From positions 2,852,001-2,916,000 of the forward strand of contig NZ_JAFBCF010000001.1 of assembly GCF_016907535.1 (NCBI RefSeq): a stretch of DNA of 64,000 nucleotides. Reading direction: 5' to 3'. The notes below the pieces were generated by a model. It made no database searches and was not told where the DNA came from. It saw nothing but the letters and a program-made list of their open reading frames with translations. The position numbers and the translations under genes are program-made. Each line of letters starts with the position of its first letter. Position 1 is the first letter of the stretch. Positions 36,267-44,288 of this stretch are shown piece by piece. This stretch comes from Microlunatus panaciterrae. Lineage in GTDB: Bacteria; Actinomycetota; Actinomycetes; Propionibacteriales; Propionibacteriaceae.

Positions 36267-37946
36267 TCAGCCCAGCCCGAGGGCCAGCGCCATCTCCTCG
36301 CGCACCTGCTCGAGCCGCCCGCGGGCCTCGACCCGGGCAACGGCCAGGTCCTGGCTCTGGTCGGCGGGGATCCGGGCCTCCAGGTAGCACTTGAGCTTGG
36401 GCTCCGTCCCCGATGGGCGGACCACTACGGTGACCCGATCTCCGGACAGCCGGACCGCGTCGGTGGCCGGCAGGTCCGCCGAGCCGAGGCTCAGGTCGAG
36501 GACCCGGACGGCCTCACCACCCAGTTCCGTGGGCGGGTTGGCCCGCAGCCGGGCCATCGCCGCGTCGATCAGCGCCAGGTCACTCACCCGTACGGCCAAC
36601 TGGTCGGTGGCGTGGACGCCATAGGTTCGGGCGATCTCGTCCAGCCGGTCGCTCAGCGTGCAGCCCGCCGCCTTCAGCTCAGCCGCCAACGCCAGCACCC
36701 GCACCACCGCCGAGATGCCGTCCTTGTCGGGCACGGCCGTCGGGTCGCAGCAGTAGCCGAGCGCCTCCTCGTAGCCGAACGCCAGGCCGGGGACCCGACC
36801 GATCCACTTGAACCCGGTCAGCGTCGTGACGAACGGCTGGCCGTAGGCCGCCGCCATCGTCGCCAGCAGGGAGCTCGACACGACCGAGCAGGCGAACGTG
36901 CCGGTGACGCCACGGCGGAGAGCGTCGTCGCCGAGCAGCGCCCCGAGCTCGTCGCCACGGAGCATCCGCCATTCCCGGTCGGGTCCGACCGGCACCGCCA
37001 CCGCGCACCGATCGGCGTCCGGGTCGTTGGCCACCACCAGGTCGGCGCCGATCCGTTCCGCCTGGGCCAGCGCCAGATCGATCGCGCCAGGCTCCTCCGG
37101 GTTGGGGAAGGCGACCGTCGGGAACGCCGGGTCCGGCTGGACCTGCTCGGCGACGACGCTGGCGTCGGCGAAGCCGGTCCGCCGCACCGCTGCTGCCACC
37201 GCCTTGGCGCCGACCCCGTGCAGCGGCGTGTAGACCCAGCTGAGGTCGTGCCGGGCGGTGGCAGGCACCAGACTCGCGATCCGGTCGAGGTAGGCGTCCA
37301 GCAGCTCGTCACCGAGCACGCTGTAGCGGTCGGATCGGGCGATGTCGGCCAGGTCACCGGCGGCCGCCCGGGCGATCTCGGCGGCGATCAACCCGTCGAC
37401 CGGGGGGATGATCTGCGACCCGTCGCCGAGGTAGACCTTGTACCCGTTGTCCTGAGGCGGGTTGTGCGAGGCGGTCACGACGACCGCGGCGACACAGCCG
37501 TAGTGCCGGATGCCGAAGGCGATCACCGGTGTCGGAGTCGGCTCGCCCACCACCATCGCCTCGAAGCCGTTGCCGGCCATGATCTCGGCGGTGTCGCGGG
37601 CGAAGATGTCGGAGTTGTATCGGGCGTCGAACCCGATCAGCACCCTGCCGCCGGCCAGCTGCTGGCTGCGGAGATAGCCGGCCAGGCCGGCGGCAGCCTG
37701 GCTGACGACGACCCGGTTCATCCGGGCCGGCCCGGGCCCGAGCGGGGCCCGGAGCCCGGCCGTGCCGAACGTCAGCGGGCCGCTGAAGGCATCGACCAGC
37801 TCTGCGGTCGCCGCTGCGTCGCCACCGTCGGCCTTGAGCAGCAGGTCACCGAGCGCCAGACCGGTGGCGGTGTCCGGATCCTGCTCCCGCCAGGCGGCGA
37901 TCCTGGTTCGCAGCTCTGCTCCGAGCCGGGGCTCCTGCGCGGGCAT
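36267..37946 (-). CDS. Phosphohexomutase-superfamily enzyme, predicted phosphopentomutase
   Basis: 559 aa, four-domain alpha-D-phosphohexomutase fold of the PGM2-like branch. Phosphoserine loop VTASHNPPQDNGYK, metal loop NDPDADRCAVA, sugar loop FGYEEALGYCCDP and phosphate-binding RPSGTEPKLKCYLE. This branch includes phosphopentomutases and glucose-1,6-bisphosphate enzymes. Lying between pnp and deoC, with its ATG overlapping the pnp stop (TGATG), it most likely converts (deoxy)ribose-1-phosphate to the 5-phosphate. Phosphoglucomutase/phosphomannomutase activity is the alternative. Confidence 0.87.
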   Translation of the reverse strand: MPAQEPRLGAELRTRIAAWREQDPDTATGLALGDLLLKADGGDAAATAELVDAFSGPLTFGTAGLRAPLGPGPARMNRVVVSQAAAGLAGYLRSQQLAGGRVLIGFDARYNSDIFARDTAEIMAGNGFEAMVVGEPTPTPVIAFGIRHYGCVAAVVVTASHNPPQDNGYKVYLGDGSQIIPPVDGLIAAEIARAAAGDLADIARSDRYSVLGDELLDAYLDRIASLVPATARHDLSWVYTPLHGVGAKAVAAAVRRTGFADASVVAEQVQPDPAFPTVAFPNPEEPGAIDLALAQAERIGADLVVANDPDADRCAVAVPVGPDREWRMLRGDELGALLGDDALRRGVTGTFACSVVSSSLLATMAAAYGQPFVTTLTGFKWIGRVPGLAFGYEEALGYCCDPTAVPDKDGISAVVRVLALAAELKAAGCTLSDRLDEIARTYGVHATDQLAVRVSDLALIDAAMARLRANPPTELGGEAVRVLDLSLGSADLPATDAVRLSGDRVTVVVRPSGTEPKLKCYLEARIPADQSQDLAVARVEARGRLEQVREEMALALGLG

Positions 37947-38770
37947 CAGAGCGCACCGGCCAGTCCGGACAGCAGCTCGCGCAGCACCGGCGCTGCGGCG
38001 CGGCCGGCTTCGATCACCTCGGCGTGATCCAGGGGCACTGCGGAGATCCCGGCCGCCGGGTTGGTCACCAGCGAGATGGCGAGCACATCAAGGCCGGCCT
38101 CCCGGGCGGCGATCGCCTCCAGCGCGGTGGACATCCCCACCAGGTCACCGCCGAGGATCCCGGCCATCCTGACCTCGGCCGGCGTCTCGTACTGGGGTCC
38201 GCGGAACTGGACATAGACCCCCTCGGGCAGCTCGGGGCGGACCGTCCGGGCCAGGGCCCGCAGCTGCGGGGAGTAGAGGTCGGTGAGGTCCACGAAGCGG
38301 GCGCCGACCAGGGGAGTGGTGCCGGTCAGGTTGAGATGATCACTGATCAGCACCGGCGTTCCGGGGCTCCAGTCCGGGTTGAGGCCGCCGCAGCCGTTGG
38401 TCAGCACGACGGTGCGCGCCCCGGCCGCTGCCACGGTCCGGACACCGTGGACGACCTGCGCCTCGCCGCGCCCCTCATAGAGATGGGTGCGGCCGGTGAA
38501 CACCGCGGCCACCTTGCCGGCCGGCGTCCGGACCAGCCGCAGCGAGCCACCCTGTCCGGCCACCACCGGCCGGGCGAATCCGGGCAGCTCGGCGAGGGCG
38601 CAGTCGCCGATCGGCTCCCCCAGGGCGTCGGCGGCGGACGACCAGCCGGAGCCCAGGACCAGGGCGAGGTCGAGCGCGGGGAGGTCGAAGCGGGCCAGCA
38701 GCGCAGCGCCTGCCTCGGCCGCCAGCTGGTAAGGATCGGTGGCGGCGGGAAGCGGACTGCTGTCGGTCAC
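37946..38770 (-). CDS. Purine-nucleoside phosphorylase (trimeric class)
   Basis: 274 aa. Phosphate site VLGSGWSSAADALG, TGRTHLYEGRG, purine/ribose region VLTNGCGGLNP, YVQFRGPQYETPAEVRM, VGMSTALEAIAAREAGLDVLAISLVTNPAAG. It splits inosine, guanosine and deoxy forms into base plus (deoxy)ribose-1-phosphate. The GTG at 38770 is preferred to longer frames because TATAGT lies 6 nt upstream and homology begins here. Confidence 0.94.
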   Translation of the reverse strand: MTDSSPLPAATDPYQLAAEAGAALLARFDLPALDLALVLGSGWSSAADALGEPIGDCALAELPGFARPVVAGQGGSLRLVRTPAGKVAAVFTGRTHLYEGRGEAQVVHGVRTVAAAGARTVVLTNGCGGLNPDWSPGTPVLISDHLNLTGTTPLVGARFVDLTDLYSPQLRALARTVRPELPEGVYVQFRGPQYETPAEVRMAGILGGDLVGMSTALEAIAAREAGLDVLAISLVTNPAAGISAVPLDHAEVIEAGRAAAPVLRELLSGLAGAL

Positions 38771-38776
38771 AGGGGC

Positions 38777-38782
38777 ACTATA
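38777..38782 (-). promoter_or_regulatory. -10 element TATAGT, leaderless pnp operon
   Basis: TATAGT, 6 nt, GTG (minus strand), the best -10 match in the window. Confidence 0.6.
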
Positions 38783-38829
38783 GACACTGGGCGGGCGGGA
38801 CACCGGAAGGGTGGACGCACCGGTGTCGG

Positions 38830-40506
38830 TCAGCGAACGCCCCGGAGGTAGCCGCCGGCGTCGGTGGCCAGTCGGTGCAGCGCAGCCACCATCGTGTCCA
38901 CCTCGGCACACGTGTTGTAGAAGGCCAGCGACGGGCGCACGGTCGCCTCCAGTCCCAGCCGGCGCAGGATCGGCTGGGCGCAGTGATGGCCGGCTCGCAC
39001 GGCGATGCCCTCCTGGTTCAGCGCCGACCCGACCTGCTCCGCTGTGTAGCCGTCCAGCACGAAGGAGAGCACGCTGGCCTTCTCTGCTGCGGTTCCCACC
39101 AACCGCAGGCCCGGCACCTCGCGCATCTGGGCGGTGGCGTACCGCACGAGGAAGTGCTCGTACTCGGCGATGGCCTCAATGCCGATCCGCTCCACATACT
39201 CCAGCGCCGTGGCCAGGCCGGCAGCGTCGGCGATGTTGCCGGTGCCGGCCTCGAACCGGTGCGGTGGCCGCTGGTACGTCGATCGCTCCAGGGTGACATC
39301 GATGATCATGTTTCCGCCGCCCTGCCAGGGCGGCAGATCCTCCAGCACCTCCGGCCGGCCGTGCACCACCCCGATCCCTGTCGGCCCGAAGATCTTGTGG
39401 CCGGAGAAGACGTAGAAGTCCGCGCCCAGTTGCTGCACGTCCACCCGCAGATGGGGGACCGACTGCGCCCCGTCGATCAGCACCCGCGCGCCGGCCCGGT
39501 GAGCAAGATCAACAATGTCTGCCGCCGGGGTGATCGTCCCCAGTGCGTTGGACACATGCGTGACCGCGACGAGCCTGGTCCGATCCGACAGCAGCCGCGC
39601 ATAGTCGTTCATCAGCAGCTCTCCGGCATCGTTGACGGCGATGACCTTGATCACCGCACCGGTCTCCAGCGCCAGCATCTGCCAGGGAACGATGTTCGCA
39701 TGGTGCTCGAGGTGGGAGATGATGATCTCGTCGCCGCTCTTGATGTGCTTACGTCCCCAGGTCTGGGCCACCAGGTTGATCGCCTCGGTCGCGCCGCGAA
39801 CGAAGATGATCTCCTCGGCCGAGCCGGCGTTGAGGAACCGGGCGACGCCTGCCCGGGCACCTTCGTACGCATCGGTGGCCCGCGCGGCCAGGGTGTGCGC
39901 TCCACGGTGGATGTTGGAGTTCTCGTGCGCATAGAAGTGGACCAGCCGTTCGATCACGGCCAGCGGCTTCTGGGTGGTGGCGGCGTTGTCGAACCAGATC
40001 AGCGGCCGGCCGTTGACCCGTTCGGCCAGGATCGGGAAGTCCCGGCGGAGCGTCTGGACGTCGAACGGCGGATGCGGGTCGCCCGGCAGCTGCGGCACCC
40101 GGCCCTCACCGGCCCAGCCGGGGACGGGATTCCGCTCGATGATCTCGAGGCCACGTGGTCCGTGACCGGGACTCGGCTGGTCCAGGAAGTAGTAGTGCGG
40201 GGTGATCGAGCCGATGCCGGGCCGGCGTGCCGGCTCGGTGATCGGCACCGGCCCCGCCGAGCGCGAGCCGGTCGGGGGCGGGCCGATCAGCGGTGGCAGC
40301 GGGTCGAGGAACTGGGGCACGGTGACGGAGTCCAGCGTGCCACCGGGGGTCTGGTGTCCAGCAGAGCCTGCCGGGTTGTCCTCGACGGTCGTCCCGGGCA
40401 GAGCGGCGAACAGCGCGTTGGCGAGCCGGCTCAGCGTCGCCTCGTCCGGCAGCCAGCCGGGCAGGTCGGAACCTGACGGCTCACTGGTAGTTGGGTGCGT
40501 AATCAT
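38830..40506 (-). CDS. Family 2A encapsulin cargo: cysteine desulfurase with N-terminal loading domain
   Basis: 558 aa. Residues ~148-558 are a SufS-type (group II) PLP cysteine desulfurase: SHLEHHANIVPWQ, PLP Lys371 (FSGHKIFGPTG) and active Cys509 (RAGHHCAQPILRRLG). It removes sulfur from cysteine, leaving alanine and a persulfide. Residues 1-147 are Pro/Gly-rich and low in predicted structure, with two islands: LSRLANALFAALPG (25-38) and HYYFLD (104-109). Such an extension is absent in ordinary SufS and is the known cargo-loading region of encapsulated desulfurases. The start lies inside the shell gene (26-bp overlap). No suf genes or CysE are adjacent, unlike some other loci. Confidence 0.93.
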   Translation of the reverse strand: MITHPTTSEPSGSDLPGWLPDEATLSRLANALFAALPGTTVEDNPAGSAGHQTPGGTLDSVTVPQFLDPLPPLIGPPPTGSRSAGPVPITEPARRPGIGSITPHYYFLDQPSPGHGPRGLEIIERNPVPGWAGEGRVPQLPGDPHPPFDVQTLRRDFPILAERVNGRPLIWFDNAATTQKPLAVIERLVHFYAHENSNIHRGAHTLAARATDAYEGARAGVARFLNAGSAEEIIFVRGATEAINLVAQTWGRKHIKSGDEIIISHLEHHANIVPWQMLALETGAVIKVIAVNDAGELLMNDYARLLSDRTRLVAVTHVSNALGTITPAADIVDLAHRAGARVLIDGAQSVPHLRVDVQQLGADFYVFSGHKIFGPTGIGVVHGRPEVLEDLPPWQGGGNMIIDVTLERSTYQRPPHRFEAGTGNIADAAGLATALEYVERIGIEAIAEYEHFLVRYATAQMREVPGLRLVGTAAEKASVLSFVLDGYTAEQVGSALNQEGIAVRAGHHCAQPILRRLGLEATVRPSLAFYNTCAEVDTMVAALHRLATDAGGYLRGVR

Positions 40507-41410
40507 GGATCCTGCCCACCTCCGCGTCGTCGAGCACCGCCACCGCGTCCTCGGTCAGGATCACCAGCGAGCAGTACAGCGAGATCAGGTAGGAGGCGAT
40601 CGCGCTGCGGTCGATGCCCATGAACTTGACGGCCAGCCCGGGTCCCTGTTCACCGGCCAGCCCCGGTTGGAACAGGCCGATCACGCCCTGTCGGGACTCG
40701 CCGGTGCGGATCAGCAGGAACTTCGTCCTGCCGCCGACCAGCGGCACCTTGTCCGACGGGATGATCGGAAGACCCCGCCAGGTGAGGAACTGGGAGCCGA
40801 ACAGGCTGACGGTGGGCGGCGGGACCCCGCGGCGGGTGCATTCCCGACCGAAGGCGGCGATCCCCTCCGGATGGGTGAGGAAGAAGCCTGGTTCCTTCCA
40901 GACCTTGGCGATCAGGTTGTCAAGATCATCCGGTGTCGGTGGCCCGGCGAGGGTCTTGATCCGCTGTGAGGTGGCGGTGTTGGCGATCAGCCCGTAGTCG
41001 GGGCTGTTGATCAGCTCACCTTCCTGGTGCTCCTTGATCGCCTCGATCGTCAACCGCAGCTGATGGGCGGTCTGGTTGTGCGGACTGGAGTACAGGTCTG
41101 CGACCCGGGTGTGTACGTCCAGGATGGTCGAGACGGCCTTGAGCCGGTATTCCCGGGGATCCCTGGCATAGTCGACGAAGGTCACCGGCAGCGGGGACTC
41201 GTCGTAGTTGTCGCACTCGACCTCGACCGTCTCCGGATGGTTCACCCGGGTGACCCGGTAGATGCCGGCCTCGACCGGAACCCAGGAGAGCAGGTGGACC
41301 AGCCATCGAGGGGTGATGGTGGACATCTGGGGGGCGGACTTGGTCGCGTTCGCCAGTGTCCGGGCGGCGTCGTCGCTCAGGGCCTGCGGGCGAGGTGCAT
41401 CTGGTGCCAT
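40481..41410 (-). CDS. Family 2A encapsulin nanocompartment shell protein (SrpI/MMP-I-like)
   Basis: 309 aa, the size of SrpI-type shells. HK97-fold family 2A hallmarks recognised by eye: the N-terminal segment ARTLANATKSAPQMSTITPRW, TAHQLRLTIEAIKEHQEGELINS in the E-loop/spine helix region, and LTWRGLPIIPSDKVPL with TKFLLIRTGESRQGVIGLFQPGL in the A-domain. Copies self-assemble into an icosahedral shell enclosing the desulfurase encoded downstream. AGGAG lies 6 nt before the ATG. The older names for this group (major membrane protein I, sulfur-regulated SrpI) are misleading. A dyad at 41439-41452 may be its operator. Confidence 0.94.
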   Translation of the reverse strand: MAPDAPRPQALSDDAARTLANATKSAPQMSTITPRWLVHLLSWVPVEAGIYRVTRVNHPETVEVECDNYDESPLPVTFVDYARDPREYRLKAVSTILDVHTRVADLYSSPHNQTAHQLRLTIEAIKEHQEGELINSPDYGLIANTATSQRIKTLAGPPTPDDLDNLIAKVWKEPGFFLTHPEGIAAFGRECTRRGVPPPTVSLFGSQFLTWRGLPIIPSDKVPLVGGRTKFLLIRTGESRQGVIGLFQPGLAGEQGPGLAVKFMGIDRSAIASYLISLYCSLVILTEDAVAVLDDAEVGRIHDYAPNYQ

Positions 41411-41438
41411 GGCTCACTCCTGACAATCCACCATTGGA

Positions 41439-41452
41439 TAGTCCGCAGACTA
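41439..41452. promoter_or_regulatory. Dyad TAGTC-N4-GACTA upstream of the encapsulin operon
   Basis: Perfect 5-bp arms 29-42 bp upstream of the shell-gene start, flanked by ATCC-N6-GGAT (about 41427-41440). Position fits an operator; Fe-S or sulfur-responsive regulators are candidates, with no direct evidence. Confidence 0.45.
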
Positions 41453-41532
41453 CCCAGGTTCTCGAGGCACCACAGCCCCTGAGCCCGGATTTGCGCGCTC
41501 ACCTGGCGGCACTCCAGGGTTGCCGCCCTCGG

Positions 41533-41973
41533 CTACCAGCCGCTGGTGCAGGGCCGGGCGCGAAGGTCGCCGACGTAGTCGTCGGGGGCGCCGGCGGCCT
41601 CCGCCGCAGCGGCCAGCAGACCGATGCAACGGGCGCTCGGCAGGCCGCCCTCGAAGTCGTTGAGGACATAGACCCAGGCTGACTCCTCGCCCTCCAGGGT
41701 GGCGATCCGCAACCGCACCTTGCGATAGAGCCCCGAGCCTGCGCTCTCCCACTCATCGAGGGAGGTCTCGTCGGAGGCCGTGACGTCGTAGAGGGCGACG
41801 AACACCTGCGAGCCGCCGTCCTCGACCAGGGTCGGCAGCGCGCCGTCCCAGCCGTCGCCGCCGAAGGTGATGCGCCATCCCGGCAGCCAGCCGGTGCCCC
41901 GCAACGGGGAGTGCGGGCACCGTTCGCCCATCTGCCGGGGGTCGAGGTTGCTTCCGTACGCCGCATACAACAC
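41533..41973 (-). CDS. Gamma-glutamylcyclotransferase-like (GGCT fold) protein
   Basis: 146 aa. VLYAAYGSNLDPRQM is the conserved first motif of the GGCT fold. The fold cyclises gamma-glutamyl amines to 5-oxoproline. The usual catalytic Glu region is less clear (TASDETSLDEWE), so activity is not certain. 5-oxoproline is the substrate of the PxpABC system 8 kb away, an attractive but unproven link. The GTG start is set by TAGCCT 7 nt upstream. Confidence 0.75.
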   Translation of the reverse strand: MLYAAYGSNLDPRQMGERCPHSPLRGTGWLPGWRITFGGDGWDGALPTLVEDGGSQVFVALYDVTASDETSLDEWESAGSGLYRKVRLRIATLEGEESAWVYVLNDFEGGLPSARCIGLLAAAAEAAGAPDDYVGDLRARPCTSGW

Positions 41974-41980
41974 GACAGCG

Positions 41981-41986
41981 AGGCTA
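41981..41986 (-). promoter_or_regulatory. -10 element TAGCCT, leaderless GGCT-like gene
   Basis: TAGCCT, 7 nt, GTG (minus strand). Confidence 0.55.
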
Positions 41987-42016
41987 CCGTCCGGCAGACG
42001 TGGAACAATGCGAGGC

Positions 42017-43432
42017 GTGACCCGAGTTGTGATCGTCGGTGGCGGACCAGGCGGATACGAGGCGGCGCTGGTCGGCAGCCAGCTCGGCGGCGAGGTGACC
42101 CTGGTCGACTCCGATGGGGTGGGCGGTTCGGCGGTGCTCACCGACTGCGTGCCCTCCAAGACGCTGATCGCGACGGCGGAGGCGATGAGCAAGGTGAAGA
42201 AGTCGCCGGAGCTGGGCCTGCGGTTCGGCCGATCGGGCGAGGAGACGGTCGAGGCCAACGTTCAGGTCGACCTGTCCGCCGTGAACCGCCGGGTGCTCGA
42301 CCTGGCGATGGCCCAGTCACGCGACATCACCGAGCGGTTGACCCGCGAGGGTGTCCGGATCGTCGTCGGCCAGGGCCGACTCGACGGTCCCGAGCGGGTG
42401 GTGGCCCGGACGGCCGACGGCGAGCTGACCTTCGACGCCGACGTGGTGCTGGTCGCCACCGGCGCACATCCGCGGGTGCTGCCGGACGCGGTACCGGACG
42501 GCCAGCGGATCATGACCTGGACCCAGGTCTACCAGCTGACGGAGCTGCCGGAGCGGCTGATCGTCGTCGGCTCCGGGGTCACCGGCGCCGAGTTCGCCAG
42601 CGCCTACGACGCCCTCGGTGTCGACGTGGTGCTGGTGTCGTCCCGGGACCGGGTGCTGCCGGGGGAGGACGCCGATGCGGCGCAGGTGCTGGAGGACGTC
42701 TTCACCCGGCGCGGCATGACGGTGATGTCGAGGTCGCGGGCGGCCGCGGTGACCCGCGACGCTGACCAGGTCACGGTCAGCCTGACCGACGGCCGCAGTG
42801 TCACCGGATCGCACTGCCTGTTGGCCGTGGGCTCGATCCCGAACACGGCCGAGCTGGGTCTGCCGGAGGCCGGGGTGAGGTTGGACGCCGGCGGCTTCAT
42901 CGAGGTCGACAAGGTGTCGCGCACCACAGCGCGCGGCGTCTACGCCGCCGGGGACTGCACCGGCGTACTGATGCTCGCGTCCGTTGCCGCCATGCAGGGC
43001 CGGATCGCGATGTGGCATGCCCTCGGCGACGCCGTCTCCCCGCTGGACCTGCGGGAGGTCTCCTCCAATGTGTTCACCGCGCCCGAGATCGCCACGGTCG
43101 GCTCGAGCCAGGCCCAGGTCGACAGTGGCGAGGTGCGCGCGATCGCGGTGACGCTGCCACTGAAGGGGAACGCACGCGCCAAGATGCAGGGCATCCACGA
43201 CGGGTTCGTGAAACTGTTCTGTCTGCCCTCGACGGGGATCATCGTCGGTGGGGTGGTGGTGGCGCCGCAGGCCAGCGAGCTGATCCATCCGGTGTCGGTG
43301 GCCGTCACCGAGCGGATCACGGTGGACCAGTTCGCCCACGACTTCACCGTCTACCCGTCGCTGTCCGGATCGCTGGCCGAGGCCGCCCGCAGGCTGCACG
43401 GCCACAGCGTCGAGAAGCTCAACCAGGGGTGA
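42017..43432 (+). CDS. lpdA: LpdA-type NAD(P)H-quinone reductase flavoprotein
   Basis: 471 aa, pyridine-nucleotide-disulfide oxidoreductase fold: FAD site VVIVGGGPGGYEAALV, NAD site LIVVGSGVTGAEFASAY, second FAD site RGVYAAGDCTG, then the dimerisation domain. The redox motif reads SAVLTDCVPSK: only one of the two Cys of lipoamide dehydrogenase remains, so it cannot be a true Lpd. It matches the mycobacterial LpdA group, which reduces quinones. GTG 42017 aligns with known N-termini; an in-frame ATG at 42008 is possible. Confidence 0.85.
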   Translation: MTRVVIVGGGPGGYEAALVGSQLGGEVTLVDSDGVGGSAVLTDCVPSKTLIATAEAMSKVKKSPELGLRFGRSGEETVEANVQVDLSAVNRRVLDLAMAQSRDITERLTREGVRIVVGQGRLDGPERVVARTADGELTFDADVVLVATGAHPRVLPDAVPDGQRIMTWTQVYQLTELPERLIVVGSGVTGAEFASAYDALGVDVVLVSSRDRVLPGEDADAAQVLEDVFTRRGMTVMSRSRAAAVTRDADQVTVSLTDGRSVTGSHCLLAVGSIPNTAELGLPEAGVRLDAGGFIEVDKVSRTTARGVYAAGDCTGVLMLASVAAMQGRIAMWHALGDAVSPLDLREVSSNVFTAPEIATVGSSQAQVDSGEVRAIAVTLPLKGNARAKMQGIHDGFVKLFCLPSTGIIVGGVVVAPQASELIHPVSVAVTERITVDQFAHDFTVYPSLSGSLAEAARRLHGHSVEKLNQG

Positions 43433-44286
43433 CCAGCTCCGGGGCTGAGGGTCCCGACCCCCGGCTGGACCAGGCTCTCCGGTTGCTGCGCGGCCGGCGC
43501 TGGGTCGCGCTGACCGGCGCCGGCGTCAGCACCGACTCCGGCATCCCCGACTACCGCGGTCCGACCGCGCCGAAGGCGACGCCGATGCTGTACGACGAGT
43601 TCGTCGGGTCCCGGGCGGCGCAGCAGCGGTACTGGGCCAGGTCCTACCTGGGCTGGCAGCGGATCGGCCGAGCCGAGCCGAACGCCGGCCACCGGGCCCT
43701 GGCGGCGCTGGAGCAGGCGGGGCTGATCGGGATCATCACCCAGAACGTCGACAACCTGCACACTGCCGCCGGCAGCAGCACCGTCGTCGATCTGCACGGG
43801 CAGATCGCCTGGGTGGTCTGTCTGGACTGTGGTGCCCGGGTCGACCGCGGCGAGGTGCAACGCCGGTTGGCCGAGCTGAACCGGGGGCTCGCTCCGGCCG
43901 CCGACCTCGGGCATGCCGAGCTACGCCCCGACGGGGATGCGGTGGTCGACGACTGGCAGGACTTCGTGTTGGTCGACTGCACCGTCTGCGGCGGTCGGCT
44001 CAAGCCGGACGTGGTCTTCTTCGGCGAGTCGGTGCCCCGGCCCAGAGTCGACCGGGCCTACCGGCTGGTCGACGCGGCCGAGGTGCTGGTGGTGGTCGGT
44101 TCGTCCCTGACGGTGATGTCCGGGCTGCGCTTCGTCCGCCACTCGGCCCGGAACGCCAAGCCGGTGGTGATCATCAACCGCGGCCGGACCCGTGCCGACG
44201 AGCTGGTCGAGGTGAAGATCGATGCAGGCTGCTCGGAGACGCTGACCCGGATGGTCGACCAGCTGGCCCCTTCTGCCAGAGTCTGA
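43429..44286 (+). CDS. NAD-dependent protein deacylase (sirtuin, Sir2 family)
   Basis: 285 aa. NAD-binding GAGVSTDSGIPDYRG, active-site QNVDNLH and catalytic His in VDLHGQIAWVVC, two zinc CxxC pairs (CLDC, CTVC) and VVGSSLTVMSG. It removes acyl groups from lysines, typically reactivating acyl-CoA-metabolising enzymes. The insertion between the zinc pairs is long, as in the mitochondrial SIRT4-like (class II) branch. GTG overlaps the lpdA stop (GTGA). Confidence 0.92.
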   Translation: MTSSGAEGPDPRLDQALRLLRGRRWVALTGAGVSTDSGIPDYRGPTAPKATPMLYDEFVGSRAAQQRYWARSYLGWQRIGRAEPNAGHRALAALEQAGLIGIITQNVDNLHTAAGSSTVVDLHGQIAWVVCLDCGARVDRGEVQRRLAELNRGLAPAADLGHAELRPDGDAVVDDWQDFVLVDCTVCGGRLKPDVVFFGESVPRPRVDRAYRLVDAAEVLVVVGSSLTVMSGLRFVRHSARNAKPVVIINRGRTRADELVEVKIDAGCSETLTRMVDQLAPSARV

Positions 44287-44288
44287 GG

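Noticed and set aside
40481-41410. Membrane protein, as the old MMP-I name implies
   Set aside because: No TM segment; the sequence fits the soluble HK97-fold shell of family 2A encapsulins.
42017-43432. Dihydrolipoamide dehydrogenase
   Set aside because: The redox disulfide is incomplete (SAVLTDCVPSK has a single Cys) and no lipoyl-complex genes are adjacent.
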